A stretch of 64,000 nucleotides of DNA from the NCBI GenBank assembly GCA_947652115.1, contig OX393570.1, forward strand, positions 8,241,389 through 8,305,388, given 5' to 3'. Positions 1 to 11,226 of the stretch are shown here, in pieces. A model generated the notes under the pieces. It did no database searches. It saw nothing but the letters and a program-made list of their open reading frames with translations, and was not told where the DNA came from. Numbering within the stretch: position 1 is the first letter of the stretch; every line of letters starts with the position of its first letter. This DNA is from Blastomussa wellsi (lineage: Eukaryota > Cnidaria > Anthozoa > Scleractinia > Plerogyridae). Position numbers and translations under genes: made by a program.

Positions 1-126
1 TAATTATTCAGGAATTTCGTCATCACATTGTCAAAGAAGTGCGGACCCCACTCGGCAATGCGATGACGAAATTCATGATTAATTTCAGGACGAACGCTTA
101 AAAATGCCGTCAATTTGTTAATTGTC
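1..126 (-). CDS. possible partial exon at left edge (unidentified)
   Basis: On the minus strand an open frame runs from about position 126 to the window edge. It reads as protein-like sequence: ETINKLTAFLSVRPEINHEF, then RHRIAEWGPHFFDNVMTKFL. The composition (aromatics, charged residues, no low complexity) looks more like a real exon than chance. An in-frame stop lies just upstream, and an AG sits directly before the ACAATTAAC that starts the stretch, but no strong polypyrimidine tract precedes it. I do not recognise the family. It could be an internal exon of a gene continuing to the left, or a relic of a transposon ORF. The plus-strand ORFs in the same area look random. Confidence 0.25.
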
Positions 127-1245
127 TCCGGTTAACAATTTCAGCTCACGCTTGGGAAACAACAATCTCGAGCCCCACAAAAACTATAAGCTCGCAAAAA
201 CAAACAATGAAGTAAAAAAATCATTGGGTGGCTTTGTAAGCACAGCATTTTTCTTTGCAAGCATGGGCGTTGACAAAAGTAAGCATTGGCGAGCAACGAG
301 CACTTCGGAAAAAAGCTACCTCAACTAAAAAAAGCTGAGCATGCAAGCACTTGTAAAAATATCTGCGAGAACAAGCAAAACGAGCGTCCACTAAAATTTT
401 GCTAGCATTTGGAGCAGAAGAATAATTTTGATGGGTCACTGATGACCCTAACCTTCCTTTGCTTGCAATATATAGCTGTATTGAAGTATTCGACTTTATC
501 ACAAAGTTGAACTGCTATCGCCATCTCACATTGAAAAATGAATAAATGTTACGTGTTAAACATTAAGGGATAACGGTTTATATGCAAATGCACACTACTG
601 GAACAAAGACCTGAAAAGTTATGGCTGCATTTGCATATAAACCGTACCTACTCAATCGCTACTGTTGGACATTCATTAATTTATTAAGGGATAACGCTGA
701 CGTTTTTTATAAATATACTTTGCTTTTTCTTTCCGCTTAATCTGTAGGTGATTTTCTTCGTTATCTTTATAAGACCTTGTAACGTGATCGGTCAGGAATC
801 CTTGGATACGTCTCAGCCTCTCTCAAGCTTTCTTAAATAAAAAAATCCTCGTTCCATGGTACACACAGAAGACACACAGTTAATTGCACACAAACTAAAG
901 CATTTGGATTTCATGGCAGCTATCCACAACAATATCACATTTCTGATTCCAAACCAACGAGTGTGTTGATTCCTCACTTTCATTCTTCCCATCATACCTT
1001 TCACGCTGAGAAATGGCGTCAATACCCTGTGTACCTTGCGATCCCTTATCTTGACTGATTTCTTGAGCAAGGCGATTGTTTTAAGATCTTTTAACCAAGC
1101 AAACTGGGCAAATTATGTATATTTGCATATAGGAGACTGCAAAGCCTGGCACTTTAATGCTTCAGCCATCATCCATGACCAGGAATCTCAGCCTTTTTTC
1201 TGATTTTTTCTCTGAGACTTTCCCTCTTCAAGACCAACGTGAATT
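127..1245. other. non-coding stretch downstream of TRAF
   Basis: No convincing gene is seen. The short minus-strand ORF at 813-1070 has no recognisable domain and no support. The stretch contains the hairpin at 573-645 and is otherwise AT-rich sequence leading into the 3' end of the TRAF gene. Confidence 0.5.
573..645. repeat. inverted repeat with octamer-like arms
   Basis: Two perfect 20-base arms, ACGGTTTATATGCAAATGCA at 573-592 and its reverse complement at 626-645, flank a 33-base loop. Each arm contains the octamer ATGCAAAT. It may be a decayed small MITE, because the flanks GGGATAAC and GTACC do not match. A regulatory role is only speculative. Confidence 0.6.
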
Positions 1246-4200
1246 TTAAATCATTGGCATCCCAGTACTTTCCACGACTATTTTGATAAACATGGTATCG
1301 TCGCGAACGAACCCTCTCGATCTCAACAGGCTATGCGAGCAGAACAGCGGACAGCCCGAAGCGATATTCATCTCCGAGCGCGGTCGTTGAAAGCTCGAGC
1401 TGTTCGGATCCGGTCGGAAGGTCTCGGTTACGTGAGACACCCGTTCTTGGTCCAACAGCTTCATGGTGATTTTCTGCTGAAATGGCCAGGGCAACAAACC
1501 GTCATATTCTCCTCGCATTAACACTACAAACAGAGAGAGATACTTTCCTTTTCCCATTGGCCCATCGCCGTTGAGATACGCACGCGCACAGAGCTTATAA
1601 CCGTAGCGCGCCGTGCAAAACGGGGGGCTGTATATGGAGATTGTCTTCCCATCAACGGATTCACGAAATCTGCGCTGAAAGTTGTCAATCTTCCAAAGAA
1701 AGATTCCGTCATAACATGTCGTCTCCATTATTTGAAGTTTCAGGTCTTGATCAGCGAGTTGAATTTCGTGCAAAGCTAACGAGTGTTCCACGCGATCGAA
1801 TCGGTGATTGCCTCCAGCGAGACTCGGCATGGATTCCCGTTCGTAACTCCGCGGGCCCTTAGCGGTGGCGACGATCCTTGTTACTTCGTCTGAAAGAACC
1901 GCTAACCTTTCGTCTTGAATATTTAAACGCTGTTTCACTTCGTCGCTGGCCGATAATTTACTTTCTAAGGAGTTGAACAGCACAACGCTTTTCGTAAGCT
2001 CGTCCAAGCTCTTGCGCTGAGCATCCAGATTTTCTTCGACTCTTGCAAGCTTCACTTGATGCGTGGACAGGGTCTGTTTATTCAATGCCAGGGCTTCATT
2101 TTGCAACGCTAGCTGCGCTTCGTAAGATTGATTCAATTCTTGAGCAGCGTCCAGCTTTAGCTGTAAGTTTTTCATTTGTGTTAACACGTTCTCGATGAAT
2201 TTACCCGATAGAGTTAAATGCTCCACGGTGTGAGTACGAAGATGTTCCTCTAGGGACTCCCTACAGCCATGAAAAGTGCAACCCATGGAACCAAAACTGC
2301 ACTGGACAGGAGCACGGGGACATGATTGGAAGTGCTCTTTCAGGCCTTCCCTGGGAATGTCACTCTTATCACAACCATGAGGACATTTGACAGGGAACTT
2401 CCCGCACTCCTCCAAATGTTCCCTCATTTTAACCCCAGAGAATCCACTCTGGCAGTAAGGACACTCCACAACTTTATAAAGGCAATCATTTTCGACATGT
2501 TTAGCTAATTGGTATCTCAAGACAACGACATCACAGCCAAGATGGTTATACAGGCACTTCACTTTCGAAAAAGAACATTCTGCATCGTGGGCTTGTAGCT
2601 GGGCAAGTTTTCCACACCACTGACAGCCCATTGATTTCTTTGGACAGTAACACTCTAGCGCAAGAATTTCCTTGTGAGCGCATTTGTCCCTGAAAATTAA
2701 ATGCCTTTGTAGCGGTTCGTTATCATCCGGGCATTTGGGATTGGTTGGTTCTTTCGTAAAGATCTCTTCCAAACATGACCAACAAAATCTGCAAAGTGAG
2801 AAAAATGTTAGTACTGTTCCACTGAATTGCTGTAGCTTCAGAAGTCTATTCATATTTATTCTGCTAATCTCAGGTTACAAAAGATTCTTCACAATAAAGA
2901 ATTGCGACAGAACATTTCTTAAAAACATTATAAGATTTAAAAAGCTAAAAAGCTGAATTAAAATCGACGACGTTTCGACGTTACCATAACGTCATTGTCA
3001 AGTCAAAATTTTTTAAAAACTAGGTTCTTTAAATACTAAGACGAATAATAAGTGATGAAAATAATTTACAAGTTAGACAAAAAGTTTCGCACGTATGGAG
3101 TCCGTTTGGACGTTCAAAGTAGGTTTGAATTGTTTGATGTAGAGCATTTCAAACACTAAACAATCAAATTTGCCTTGGCACATTCTCAGAATCTTGAAAT
3201 GGCTCTCATTCAAAAGATCGCTCCTACCATGCGCTTCATGAAAATGTTTGCCGATTGCCGAATTTTTGTGTTCAGCAAGATTCTGAGAAACTGCCAAGGC
3301 AAATTTGATTGTTTAGTGTTTGAAATGCTCTACATCAAACAATTCAAACCCAATTTGAACGTTCAAACGGACTCCATACGTGCGAAACTTTTTGTTAGTT
3401 TTTAAAAACTTTTGACTTGATAATGACGTTATGGTAACGTCGAAACGATTTTAATTCAGCTTTTAAATCTAGAGCTAAACTGAGCTGCTAGACTACGAGC
3501 AGTCCCTTTTTTCTTAGTCTGTCAAGTGCGGAGCGAAAACATGGCCGTGCGAAACCTGGGAGACGCGCCCACGCAGCGAGGCTCGTAGTCTCTCATGCCA
3601 TGTTTCGTGTTGCAGTTTCAGCAATAGTGCACTGTACTTTTGTTTTCGGGCGACGATGACGCTCTTTTATCAAAACAACCTTTTCTGACTTTTCTCGAGT
3701 AAGAAAGAACCTCTGAACCTGCGATCAGGCGTTCTTTGTTTTCCTTGTATTTTTCCTGATCGCAGATTTAGGACAAAGGAGAACGTTTTTACACCATGTA
3801 GTGCTAATATTTAGTCCCAAAAATCATGTAATGTTGGCTGATGACCAGCTAAACTAATACTGATCAACGTTTCTGATTTCGAATGTGCTTAAAACTCGAC
3901 GAAAGTATTGAAGCCATACCCTATCTCGGACGACTCCAAAGCCTGTTTAGAACAGACTCGCTTGAAATTATGATACCCTGTTCAGGACTGAGGGGTGAAC
4001 AATCATACCCTATCCAGCGGCACGTCCCGTATAGCCCATATACGGGAGTACCCCTGGGATTTCGGCCCCTTCCACTGCTGAAATATTATTAGTCGGGCGA
4101 TTGAATTAGTGAGCACCGGCGTTAGGTGGCTGCCCGCCATTTCCGAGTCCTCTTCTGCCTCAGCGTCAAAACGAGTCTAAGTGCGAAACCATTCATATGA

Positions 4201-5851
4201 AAATGTGTTTCACCTGCATCTTCATTCTCATGCAAAACAAGCTCGTTTCCATATGAATAGTTTCGCACTTAGACTCGTTGTGAAACAGAGGGAAAAGGGG
4301 ACTCGGAAATGGCCTATTCTGGAGCTTCTAAGATAAACTTAGCTTTTTCTACGTCTCTACAAACAGCGCCATTTGAAAGCATGATCCTCAAAATTAATTC
4401 TAGTCTATTCTTGGAACATTGGAGCTCTCTTTCCTGCGACATAACACAAAACGAGGACATGAAAATTTCCCAATACTTCAAAAAATCCCGGATTCGATTT
4501 GGTAACGTCATCAGACATTTTGAATGAACTAAGAGCTTGGTGTGGGAGGAAAAAGTACGCATTTCCGTGTCTTCACGAGCACCACCTCTCGGAATGAGAC
4601 ATGCCATTGGTTCTGGAACAATAGATAAGACGTCACAACAATGCCTCAAGGGCTAAAACAACAGAGGTAGTACTTACAGAGGACCAATGAAAATAGAGGT
4701 TCCAGAGAGGTAGCGGCTTCCTGGGTTAGTGTTAACGTCACTTCTAAAACGGATGGTCTGTTCTGAAGTAGGAAAGCACTAAAACGGATGGTCTGTTCTG
4801 AAGTAGGAAAGCACTGTACTGGCCTACTGCATTTTTTAAGCGGCCAGTTTAAGATAAAATCCAACATATAGCGATGTCTATTGAATAGTTCATCGGTCTG
4901 TTTTCACTATCAATTTAATAGCGGTATTTGTGTTTACGTGCGTAGAAATTCGAGTTAAGATTTGTAATTTGAGTATCGGACGCTATTTTGCAATGCTTGG
5001 CTTGAGCAAGATTGTTTTTAATGTCTTAATTCAAGAAAGAAGGTCGGTATTTTACGAAAAATACTTGCAAAGATAGGCACGATTTCCACATAGTCCAATG
5101 CTTTGTTATAAATACAATAACATTGTATGTATAATTTAGTAAGTGCAGTTGTTACGTGCGTTCAAAGAAAAATCGATTCAAATCTTATATTTTGTCATTT
5201 TTCTACTCTTTTTGTCAACCAGCACCGTGACTTATAATATTCCCCTTCGAGGAATCATGGCGGAACACGGCAAAGTTTATAAGGCGACCGAAATACTGAA
5301 ACGACTGTAGAATCGTAGAAGTTCGCTTGAAAGCAATACAAACGACCCGAAATTATGTCATTCTGGCTAACATTTATAAGTTCGTTGAAGGTTTATGTGC
5401 CCTTAGTTTGTTGCACTTCAGATAGCTTTCTACGAAAACGTTTTCTTTATAACTGATCCAACGTACACCAGCAGGAATATCGTCCACGGTTGCTTGCTTT
5501 AACGTTTAATTTATACAGCAGCATCTGCTCGGCAGCAGAACACAAAGATTATCGTAAAAGGGGTAAAACCCGTATCACTTCATAACTTGTGAGTCGTCTG
5601 TAAGAAGTCATTTCGCGTCTCAGTATTCTACAAGTCGAACAAATGAACGGTGTAACGTAAACTTTCTGCTCAACGCAGAATGCTTACTGCGTGTTCTACT
5701 TCCGTTCATGATCAATAAATACTTTATACCTGTGGCCACAAGATGACTGAGCTGGATCTCGCAATACATGACGACAGACTATACATTTGTAACGCTCTTC
5801 GGGTTCTCCAGCGACAAATTCAAGTTCCATCACGGCATAAGTTGAGGCCAT
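1246..5851 (-). CDS. TRAF family E3 ligase/adaptor (TRAF2/3/5-like), two exons
   Basis: Coding exons are 5851-5730 and 2788-1246, giving 554 residues. The exon 1 ATG has A at -3. Exon 1 ends CACAG|GTATAAAG in phase 2 and joins TTTGCAG|ATTTTG, which rebuilds the RING as CGHRFCWSC. Domains: RING at about 23-63 with C23, C26, C38, H40, C43, C46 and C60, and D63 in the last ligand place (CPxD, as in TRAF4/5/6). TRAF-type zinc fingers follow at about 90-235, a coiled coil at about 245-395, and a MATH/TRAF-C domain at about 399-548. The MATH domain carries LPWPF, PDPNSSSFQRP, EMNIASGCPLF and DDTMFIK, closest to TRAF2/3/5. Members are cytoplasmic, form trimers, bind TNF-receptor or TLR-adaptor tails and signal to NF-kB or MAPK. 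Everything after the RING split is one exon. Orthology to a single vertebrate TRAF is not resolved. Confidence 0.95.
2947..3464. mobile_element. palindromic Penelope-like element remnant (two 3' ends, inverted)
   Basis: Two inverted arms (about 2947-3201 and 3278-3464) surround about 75 bases of unique sequence. Each arm encodes the end of the same protein, with KFDCLVFEMLYIKQFKP followed by LNVQTDSIRAKLFV. One copy is on the minus strand ending at 3073, the other on the plus strand ending near 3405. The minus copy also has HFHEAHGRSD, resembling the region after a GIY-YIG domain in Penelope-like retroelements. Outside each ORF end lies a hairpin, GACGTTA-TGG-TAACGTC, followed by GAAACG, similar to hammerhead-type stems known from these elements. 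It sits in the TRAF intron. Both copies are truncated and non-functional. Confidence 0.65.
3785..4070 (+). repeat. interspersed repeat A, copy 1
   Basis: This segment is a diverged reverse-complement match of the segment at about 13845-14130. Shared landmarks include CATACCCTATCCAGCGGCAC, CGGACTCG/AGACTCGCTTGAA-type text and the TCAGTATT...AGC...CATCAGTC region. The repeat has no convincing coding capacity: the 69-residue ORF inside it has no recognised domain. Finding it twice in inverse orientation marks it as a dispersed non-autonomous element. Confidence 0.55.
4136..4313. mobile_element. small MITE, about 65-bp terminal inverted repeats
   Basis: The element begins GCCATTTCCGAGTCC and ends GGACTCGGAAATGGC. 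The inverted match continues inward through ACGAGTCTAAGTGCGAAAC and CATTCATATG, leaving a short centre. It is 178 bp, has no coding capacity and no clear target duplication. It lies in the TRAF intron. Confidence 0.65.
4742..4815. repeat. tandem duplication, about 36-bp unit, two copies
   Basis: The block starting CTAAAACGGATGGTCTGTTC and ending GTAGGAAAGCA occurs twice back to back. It looks like a simple local duplication in intronic DNA. Confidence 0.8.
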
Positions 5852-6244
5852 CTTCCAGCTTATGTTTAACCACCTCAACAGCCCAAAGCGAAAGCGAAAG
5901 TGCTGACAGAAGTGCTGCGAAAGGGGGAATCCCCGATGAAACTTTACTTATAAAGAACTGACGTCACGTTACACATAATCAGCGGTTTACCTCTCGACCC
6001 CAGAAAATGGCTTGTTCGAACAATAGTACAATGGACAAAACAAGAACAAAGATGGGAAAGATTGAGGGGATAGATGGATTACAAAATGACAAATTTGAAA
6101 AATTAGGGCTAAAATTTTCAAAGTGCACAAGCTTTGACATAGCTCCTCTGTTCCTTTCCATTCTATTTAAAATATGCAATTTAGCTAAGTGATATACTCA
6201 ACCAAATTTTGGCTCATCCAGGTGTAAAACTCGTCTGTGACGTA

Positions 6245-6475
6245 TTACAGTCTTTCCCGTAAAACGTGAACATCAGAAATGTATATGGAATGTTATTGTG
6301 TTACAAGAAAAAAGCCAATCAGATGTGAGAAAACTAAACCGCAAACAGCAACGGTAATTAGTTTGTGGTTTTGAGGTTTGTTCGCGAGTCCTGAACTTTG
6401 CTGTGATTGGTCACCACATAAACAACATTCCAGAAATATTTCAGGTGTTCACGGTTTTACTAGCCTGCGTTGCAG
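6245..6475. mobile_element. MITE family B, copy 1
   Basis: Same family as the copy at 22489-22711. Terminal inverted repeats of about 45 bp begin TTACAG and include AAAACGTGAACATCAGAAAT, mirrored at the right end by TTTCAGGTGTTCACGGTTTT. The interior (GGAATGTTATTGTGTTACAA; TTTTGAGGTTTG) is shared between copies. There is no coding sequence. Confidence 0.7.
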
Positions 6476-7177
6476 CCGGACGTGTCACATAATCCTCTCT
6501 GATTCTGACGAGATACTACTGCACACATGAAGCTCCTGCTCAGTGTACTTGGTGACATCTTCATGGTTAATTGGTACATCAAAATAAAATATTTACAGCA
6601 TGTCTTCCAGTGATTCTTTGATTTATGGCCTCCCCTCAAATAATTAGCCCCTTCATTTTGTTGCAAGGCATAAAACAATCAGGGTGGGACAGAGCTGTGG
6701 GGAGGGGTGCAATCCACCGTAAGAAAAAAAAGATGGCGGCTGTACATTTTACCACAACACCTTCCGAACCAAACAAAGCCCACTGGGCATACAACAAGGG
6801 GTGGTTTAATGAAAATCGTTCCTATCACTAACAACATTGCTCTTGCTGAGTTTGAATGACAAACAACTTTTCTGTTTTTTTTTTATACCCTCTTTTAGGG
6901 TTTTTGCGTGCAAAGCGTTATAGGTAAATGTACCAGTCGCCATCTTTTTCCTTATGGTGGATTGGCGTGTCTCTATTGAGCTGAGGAAGTCCACCTATTG
7001 CATGCTAATGGCTCAAAAGAAAGTGGATGTTGAAGAAAAGACTGAAATAGTTTACTCATCAAATCATTCATTTTCCTCAACGTACTTGCTCCTTTGGTAT
7101 GAAAATCTCTTTAACCAAGGGCACACCTATCCTGATTCTCAGAAGGTCTATAGAGTCCAAATTCCTTTTTTCCTTCC

Positions 7178-7372
7178 TTAGTGGCCATATGGCCACTGAC
7201 TGTTTAAGTTCGGTCATCAGTGAAAAATTTTAGTCGCTTAAGTTAGCTCAAGCGCTCAATCCTTAGTCTCAGTTTTAGTTGCCAGCTGGTGATGTCTGTT
7301 GCAATTTAGTCGCCAGCTCCAAATTTTTGGTCACCATGGTGACAAAAATGGTCCCAACTTGGAGGGTTGAGT
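7178..7372. repeat. interspersed repeat C, copy 1 (GTCGCCA-rich)
   Basis: The segment runs from GTGGCCATATGGCCACTGAC to GGTCACCATGGTGACAAAAA. Similar text (TGGCCACTGAAC, TAGTCGCCAAATG, TCACCATGGCGACC, GCAGCTTGGG) appears at about 19225-19480 and 21405-21805. It is a degenerate dispersed element. Confidence 0.45.
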
Positions 7373-7857
7373 GTGGCTGCAAGACCTGGACCACCTGAGA
7401 ATCAGGATAGGGTACACCATTTCAAGATTTGTTGCGTGACAGTGACATTATTTTTAACATAACAAAGACACCTATTTTGTGTCTGCCTTCCTTTCATGTG
7501 CTGTGAGAATTCTCTAAAATATAATCAAAGTTTATATTTGTCAAAAAATGTTTTGAATTCAAAGTTTCAGATATATTCACTTTTATGTTCACTTCTGTAT
7601 GTAGCTACATTGGAGTCACAGACAACCTAAAGTTTATAGTTCCAGAAAATACCCATACTCCCCCTACAGAAAAGATTGGAAATTCCTGGGGGTGGGGGTT
7701 CTCAAAGACCAAAAATTTAAAGAACTGTATGGACAGGAGCCCAATTTGTATTTCCAGAGGGCCAGGGGTGGGGTGTGTTATCAAAAGTTTTGTCCGTTGG
7801 GGGGGGGGGGGGGTATGGATAATTTATGGAACTGCACATATTCAAAATTGCTCGAAG

Positions 7858-8045
7858 GGGGATCGCTTACAGGTAACCAAAACGTACTATAAGAGTTTGT
7901 ATGAGAGTTTGTATTGATTTGTAATTTAGCCGAAAACTTTATTGCAGCTTTTCAGAGGGAAAAAGATATATTTTCAGCTAAATTATAAATCCATACAAAC
8001 TCTCTTACAAACGCTTATAGTACGCTTTGGTCACCTGTGATCACC
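7858..8045. mobile_element. MITE with about 60-bp inverted arms
   Basis: The left arm reads CAGGTAACCAAAACGTACTA then TAAGAGTTTGTATGAGAG. The right arm is its reverse complement, ending TAGTACGCTTTGGTCACCTG. About 45 bases separate the arms. No protein is encoded and the exact outer ends are uncertain. Confidence 0.6.
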
Positions 8046-8561
8046 CCAGATCCCCAACTAAAACATGCTAACACTTTTGCCCTCGCCAGAAAGCACCCTT
8101 AAAAAATCCTAGCTACATGTATATGGAAATGTCGGAACCTGGCAGTAAACGGGTAGAAGCTCTACAGAAGCTGGAAAAGGGGAGGGCCTGTAGTAGAAAT
8201 TCCAAGGATCTTCAAGGTGGCACGTAGGCTTGATTACAGCCACTGCTTGGGAACTGGAGCCCGCGCTCCTCCCCGAAACCCCTTCTTGGGGAGGAACAAA
8301 GGCCAGACTCGAGACAGTGGTGGAAATGGAGCATGGGTGGCAGGGGCCTAGGCTCGATTTACAGCCATTTTGGGAGTTTGGTGGTCATCCTCCTCCCAAT
8401 GGGGCAAGGATCGTGGGCTCACAAAACGGCTGGAAATCGAGCCTGGGTGGCAGGGACAAGGAGAAAGTCGGAGAATGTCTTGGAACAGAAATAGCCACTA
8501 CTCCTCTCCCCAGTTTACTTGTTATGATAAATCTGCTACGGTATAGTGGATAACCCTCTAA

Positions 8562-9434
8562 TCATAAAAGTCCTTCCTTTTCCAACTGTGAAAAATATTC
8601 GTCTTGCACTTGGTTTGCGTCCTTTTCATCTAAAGAAACCCGCTGCTTCTTGGAAGAGAACTTTGCGCTGTCATTGTTCTGGCAACACAATTGATGGGCT
8701 CCACTTTCTAAGTATTCCAGTATATCTGGTTTGTGTATTGCGAGTTTTAACAAAGCTAACGCATCTCCTTCAGCGCTATGAGCGCTCTCAATTTCTCCTC
8801 CAACAAATCTGTTATATAAATTTTTCAACGAACAAGAAAATCTTTTTCGTTTTCCATTCTCTTCTGTAATCTCTCCATTATTCCACTCGATTTTAGTTTC
8901 TTTGTGTTGCTTTCTGAATGCTTTCATCGAATCAGTGGCGTAAACGCTTTCAGGCAACGTTATTCCCACAGCTTCTAGATGAGAAAATAGTACATCGAAG
9001 TCGAAATTGTCGCCATTGTGAGCTACCAAGCAGGTTGGTTGCTGTTGCCTCAGGATGAATGATCTGACAATCTTTCCCAGTTCGTTGTCGAATTCCCTCT
9101 TTTTCTCGAGATCTTCATTAGACATACAAGTCAACATCGAAGCATATGACTCAATCTCCTTTGTAGGTCGAACACAAGTCGTAAATTTGTCGAGCAAACG
9201 AGGAATATTTTTCGTTTTCGAGCTGGCGATGATATGAATTCGCTCCACAGCTATCATGCTAAGCTCGGTGATTTCCACGGGTTTTCTCAAACCAGTAGCT
9301 TCAAGATCGAGGAAAATGAATGTGGAAAACTGTGAGTCACCAATCATCGTCCTCTTAAGCAGCTTAGATGGAAAGATCCGCTCACAAAAAGATGAACATT
9401 TTCTAACAACAGCAAACATAACACATATTTTCAA
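8562..9434 (-). CDS. TREX-type 3'-5' DNA exonuclease (DEDDh)
   Basis: A single-exon ORF of 290 residues. TREX enzymes remove 3' deoxynucleotides from DNA and in vertebrates limit cytosolic DNA that would trigger cGAS-STING. All three exonuclease motifs are visible: ExoI FLDLEATGL (D43, E45), ExoII AHNGDNFDF (D142), and ExoIII HSAEGDALALL (H219, D224), which is the DEDDh type. The CSLKNLYNRF before ExoIII matches the family. Alignment to known TREX proteins suggests that Met30 (codon at 9347, MIGDSQFSTFIF) may be the true start, giving about 261 residues; the first 29 residues would then be 5' UTR. The polyproline and transmembrane tail of mammalian TREX1 is absent; the C-terminus after about 235 is short and charged. 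TREX1 versus TREX2 cannot be decided. The next gene on the right is divergent. Confidence 0.93.
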   Translation of the reverse strand: MKICVMFAVVRKCSSFCERIFPSKLLKRTMIGDSQFSTFIFLDLEATGLRKPVEITELSMIAVERIHIIASSKTKNIPRLLDKFTTCVRPTKEIESYASMLTCMSNEDLEKKREFDNELGKIVRSFILRQQQPTCLVAHNGDNFDFDVLFSHLEAVGITLPESVYATDSMKAFRKQHKETKIEWNNGEITEENGKRKRFSCSLKNLYNRFVGGEIESAHSAEGDALALLKLAIHKPDILEYLESGAHQLCCQNNDSAKFSSKKQRVSLDEKDANQVQDEYFSQLEKEGLL

Positions 9435-10421
9435 AGGGAAATTTCCCGCTTCGGATCCAGCGCACTCCCGATCTTAACACCATAACGAGGCTAGACACGT
9501 ATACATGCGCAATAACTTGCACCGCATACAGTTCGGCGGATATACGCTGAGATGGCTGTGTTTCTCGGCTCAGATTTGACGTGGAGTTCTTTCCAATGCA
9601 AAACACCGGGAAGAAAGCGAAGAAAAGAACTTCTAAATTCTCGCATTGTAAGATAGAAAATTTGTAGATCCTTGGTGCTGACACTGGAGTACAAGTTTCA
9701 TGGAAATCAGAGGAAAAGTGCTCTTTCTGATCGCCATGTCCAGCTGAAATCGCCGAAGTTAGGGCGCTTCTACTGGGAAGCGCGCGTTTAATATAAATGA
9801 TATGGCTGCAATCGTAAGTCAATAGCTAAGTTTATTAACCTAATATTTTTTTATTCGTGTGGTTTTGCAAGTGAATTTCCAGCTGAGGATTTCTTTTAAT
9901 GTAGATTATTTGAAATTAATCACACTGTTTAAATGCCTTTTGAATGTAATGGCTGGAAGCTGTCGTTCTAGAACTGTGACAGAGGCAATGACGTTATGTA
10001 AAGTTCATTGATTGCATGGACGAGTGGTCGCGTGTACAAGCTTATATACGCTTGATTTCTTTTCTTTCAAACACAAATCCTAAATCGCTTCAAACCCCTG
10101 CAGTTATATCTAAGGTATAAAACCTTATTTATCCGTTCCTACTTTCACAAATTGGTAAACATCCAATTTGTTATTGCTGCTATTAATCTCACGAGAATTG
10201 AGCTTAAGTGCAGCTTGTTGATCGTTGATATAAAAGAATGAAAAAGCTTGTAACTATCCTGGTGTTACAAATATTCGGCTTCACTATTTCTACAATTTGG
10301 TTTCCCATACGTTCTTTACATGCGAAATTTTCTCACGTGGATTTTTAATATCTGATCTTGATAACGGCATGTAGACAAAAGACATGTCTGCAGTGAGACT
10401 AAAATAGGTTTGGATTTCACC

Positions 10422-10466
10422 ATGGACCAGGACGAGTACGGGAAAACTAAAGATTATTTTATGTTA
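10422..10466 (+). CDS. GCC2: candidate first coding exon of GCC2 (uncertain)
   Basis: The sequence TTTCACCATGGACCAGGACG has a near-ideal start context (ACC before the ATG, G after) and begins MDQDEYGKTK. The first golgin exon I can frame with confidence starts at 12389 with no ATG at its edge, so an upstream start exon is expected. A phase-0 donor would be TTA|GTATTT at about 10466. It is weak, and GA|GTACGG at 10435 is in the wrong phase. Alternatively translation begins at the in-frame ATG at 12419 (MKKESSSS). An RNA read would settle this. Confidence 0.3.
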
Positions 10467-10987
10467 GTATTTTTTCATGGTTATCTGGAGTTGACGGAGT
10501 TGCCTTCACATGTCAACTTGAATGGGTTGCAAAAAAGTCCCATTTGTATTGACTACAGGAAAGAACATGTAAAAAAGGATGCTAATCCTCCATCCGTTTG
10601 CATACGAATTGTGTTAACAGCATGCCTGAATGCTGTTGAATTAAATTCCGTTAATATTTGAACTATATTTTAACTCCACAAAATTTTCTAGCCAATGTTG
10701 TGCAAAGGAATAATTTTTTTGGAGGGTAGATTCATTTAGAATTATTTTAAAATTTGAATAACATTAGATGAGACCAATTTTAAAAGTTCTTTCCCATCTT
10801 ATCTAGCTTTTACATGAGCTGTCAAATATGTGTAATTATTGCTCAATTTGCTGTGGTGAAATAAGCAGCTGATGACCATTTCACAGCCTGTTATAATTAT
10901 GTTATCACTTGTCTCTCCTTACGAAGAAGTGGCTTGCAGATGACCAAACACTGTCAGTAAGCATGGCTACAAGTAAAATTATTTTCC

Positions 10988-11226
10988 CCTGAAAGGACAT
11001 ATGTGTCGAACTAAGTCATCTATAGTGAGCTTGGATGTCATATTACAGTACTGCCTATTATCAAGGCAAAATATTGGGGTTTGCATTGAAAGGCCAAGCA
11101 AATAATTGTCCGGACATTGTGTGACAACAGTTGAGATTTCATTGTACAGTGACAAATTTTGGTTGGCCATTGTCAGGCTGTTACATGTATTTGTAGCCCT
11201 ACTCCAGTTAAGCAAAAAAGTCCTCT
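10988..11226. repeat. interspersed repeat family D, copy 1
   Basis: The copy carries GACAAATTTTGGTTGGCCAT, GAGATTTCATTG and GTCATATTACAGTACTG. The same words recur, in one or the other orientation, at about 18342-18556, 20740-20950, 29248-29405 and 45868-46005. It is a non-coding dispersed element about 220 bp long. Confidence 0.55.

Larger units (their letters stand above)
5852..8561. other. intergenic region between TRAF and TREX
   Basis: The TRAF promoter should lie just right of 5851, because the gene reads leftward. No TATA box stands out. The remainder holds MITEs (6245-6475 and about 7858-8045), a repeat of the GCCAC/GTCGCCA type (7178-7372), a 15-G run near 7799 and a GC-rich partially duplicated segment (8230-8480, with a GGTGGCAGGG landmark repeated). 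The ORFs in this stretch lack domains and look spurious. Confidence 0.5.

Noticed and set aside
7585..8553. ORFs of 66-110 residues between TRAF and TREX
   Set aside because: They run through a poly-G tract, MITE arms and duplicated GC-rich text; no conserved protein features.
9403..9822. 139-residue minus-strand ORF upstream of TREX
   Set aside because: It overlaps the TREX start in another frame and has no domain-like pattern; more likely 5' UTR or promoter DNA.
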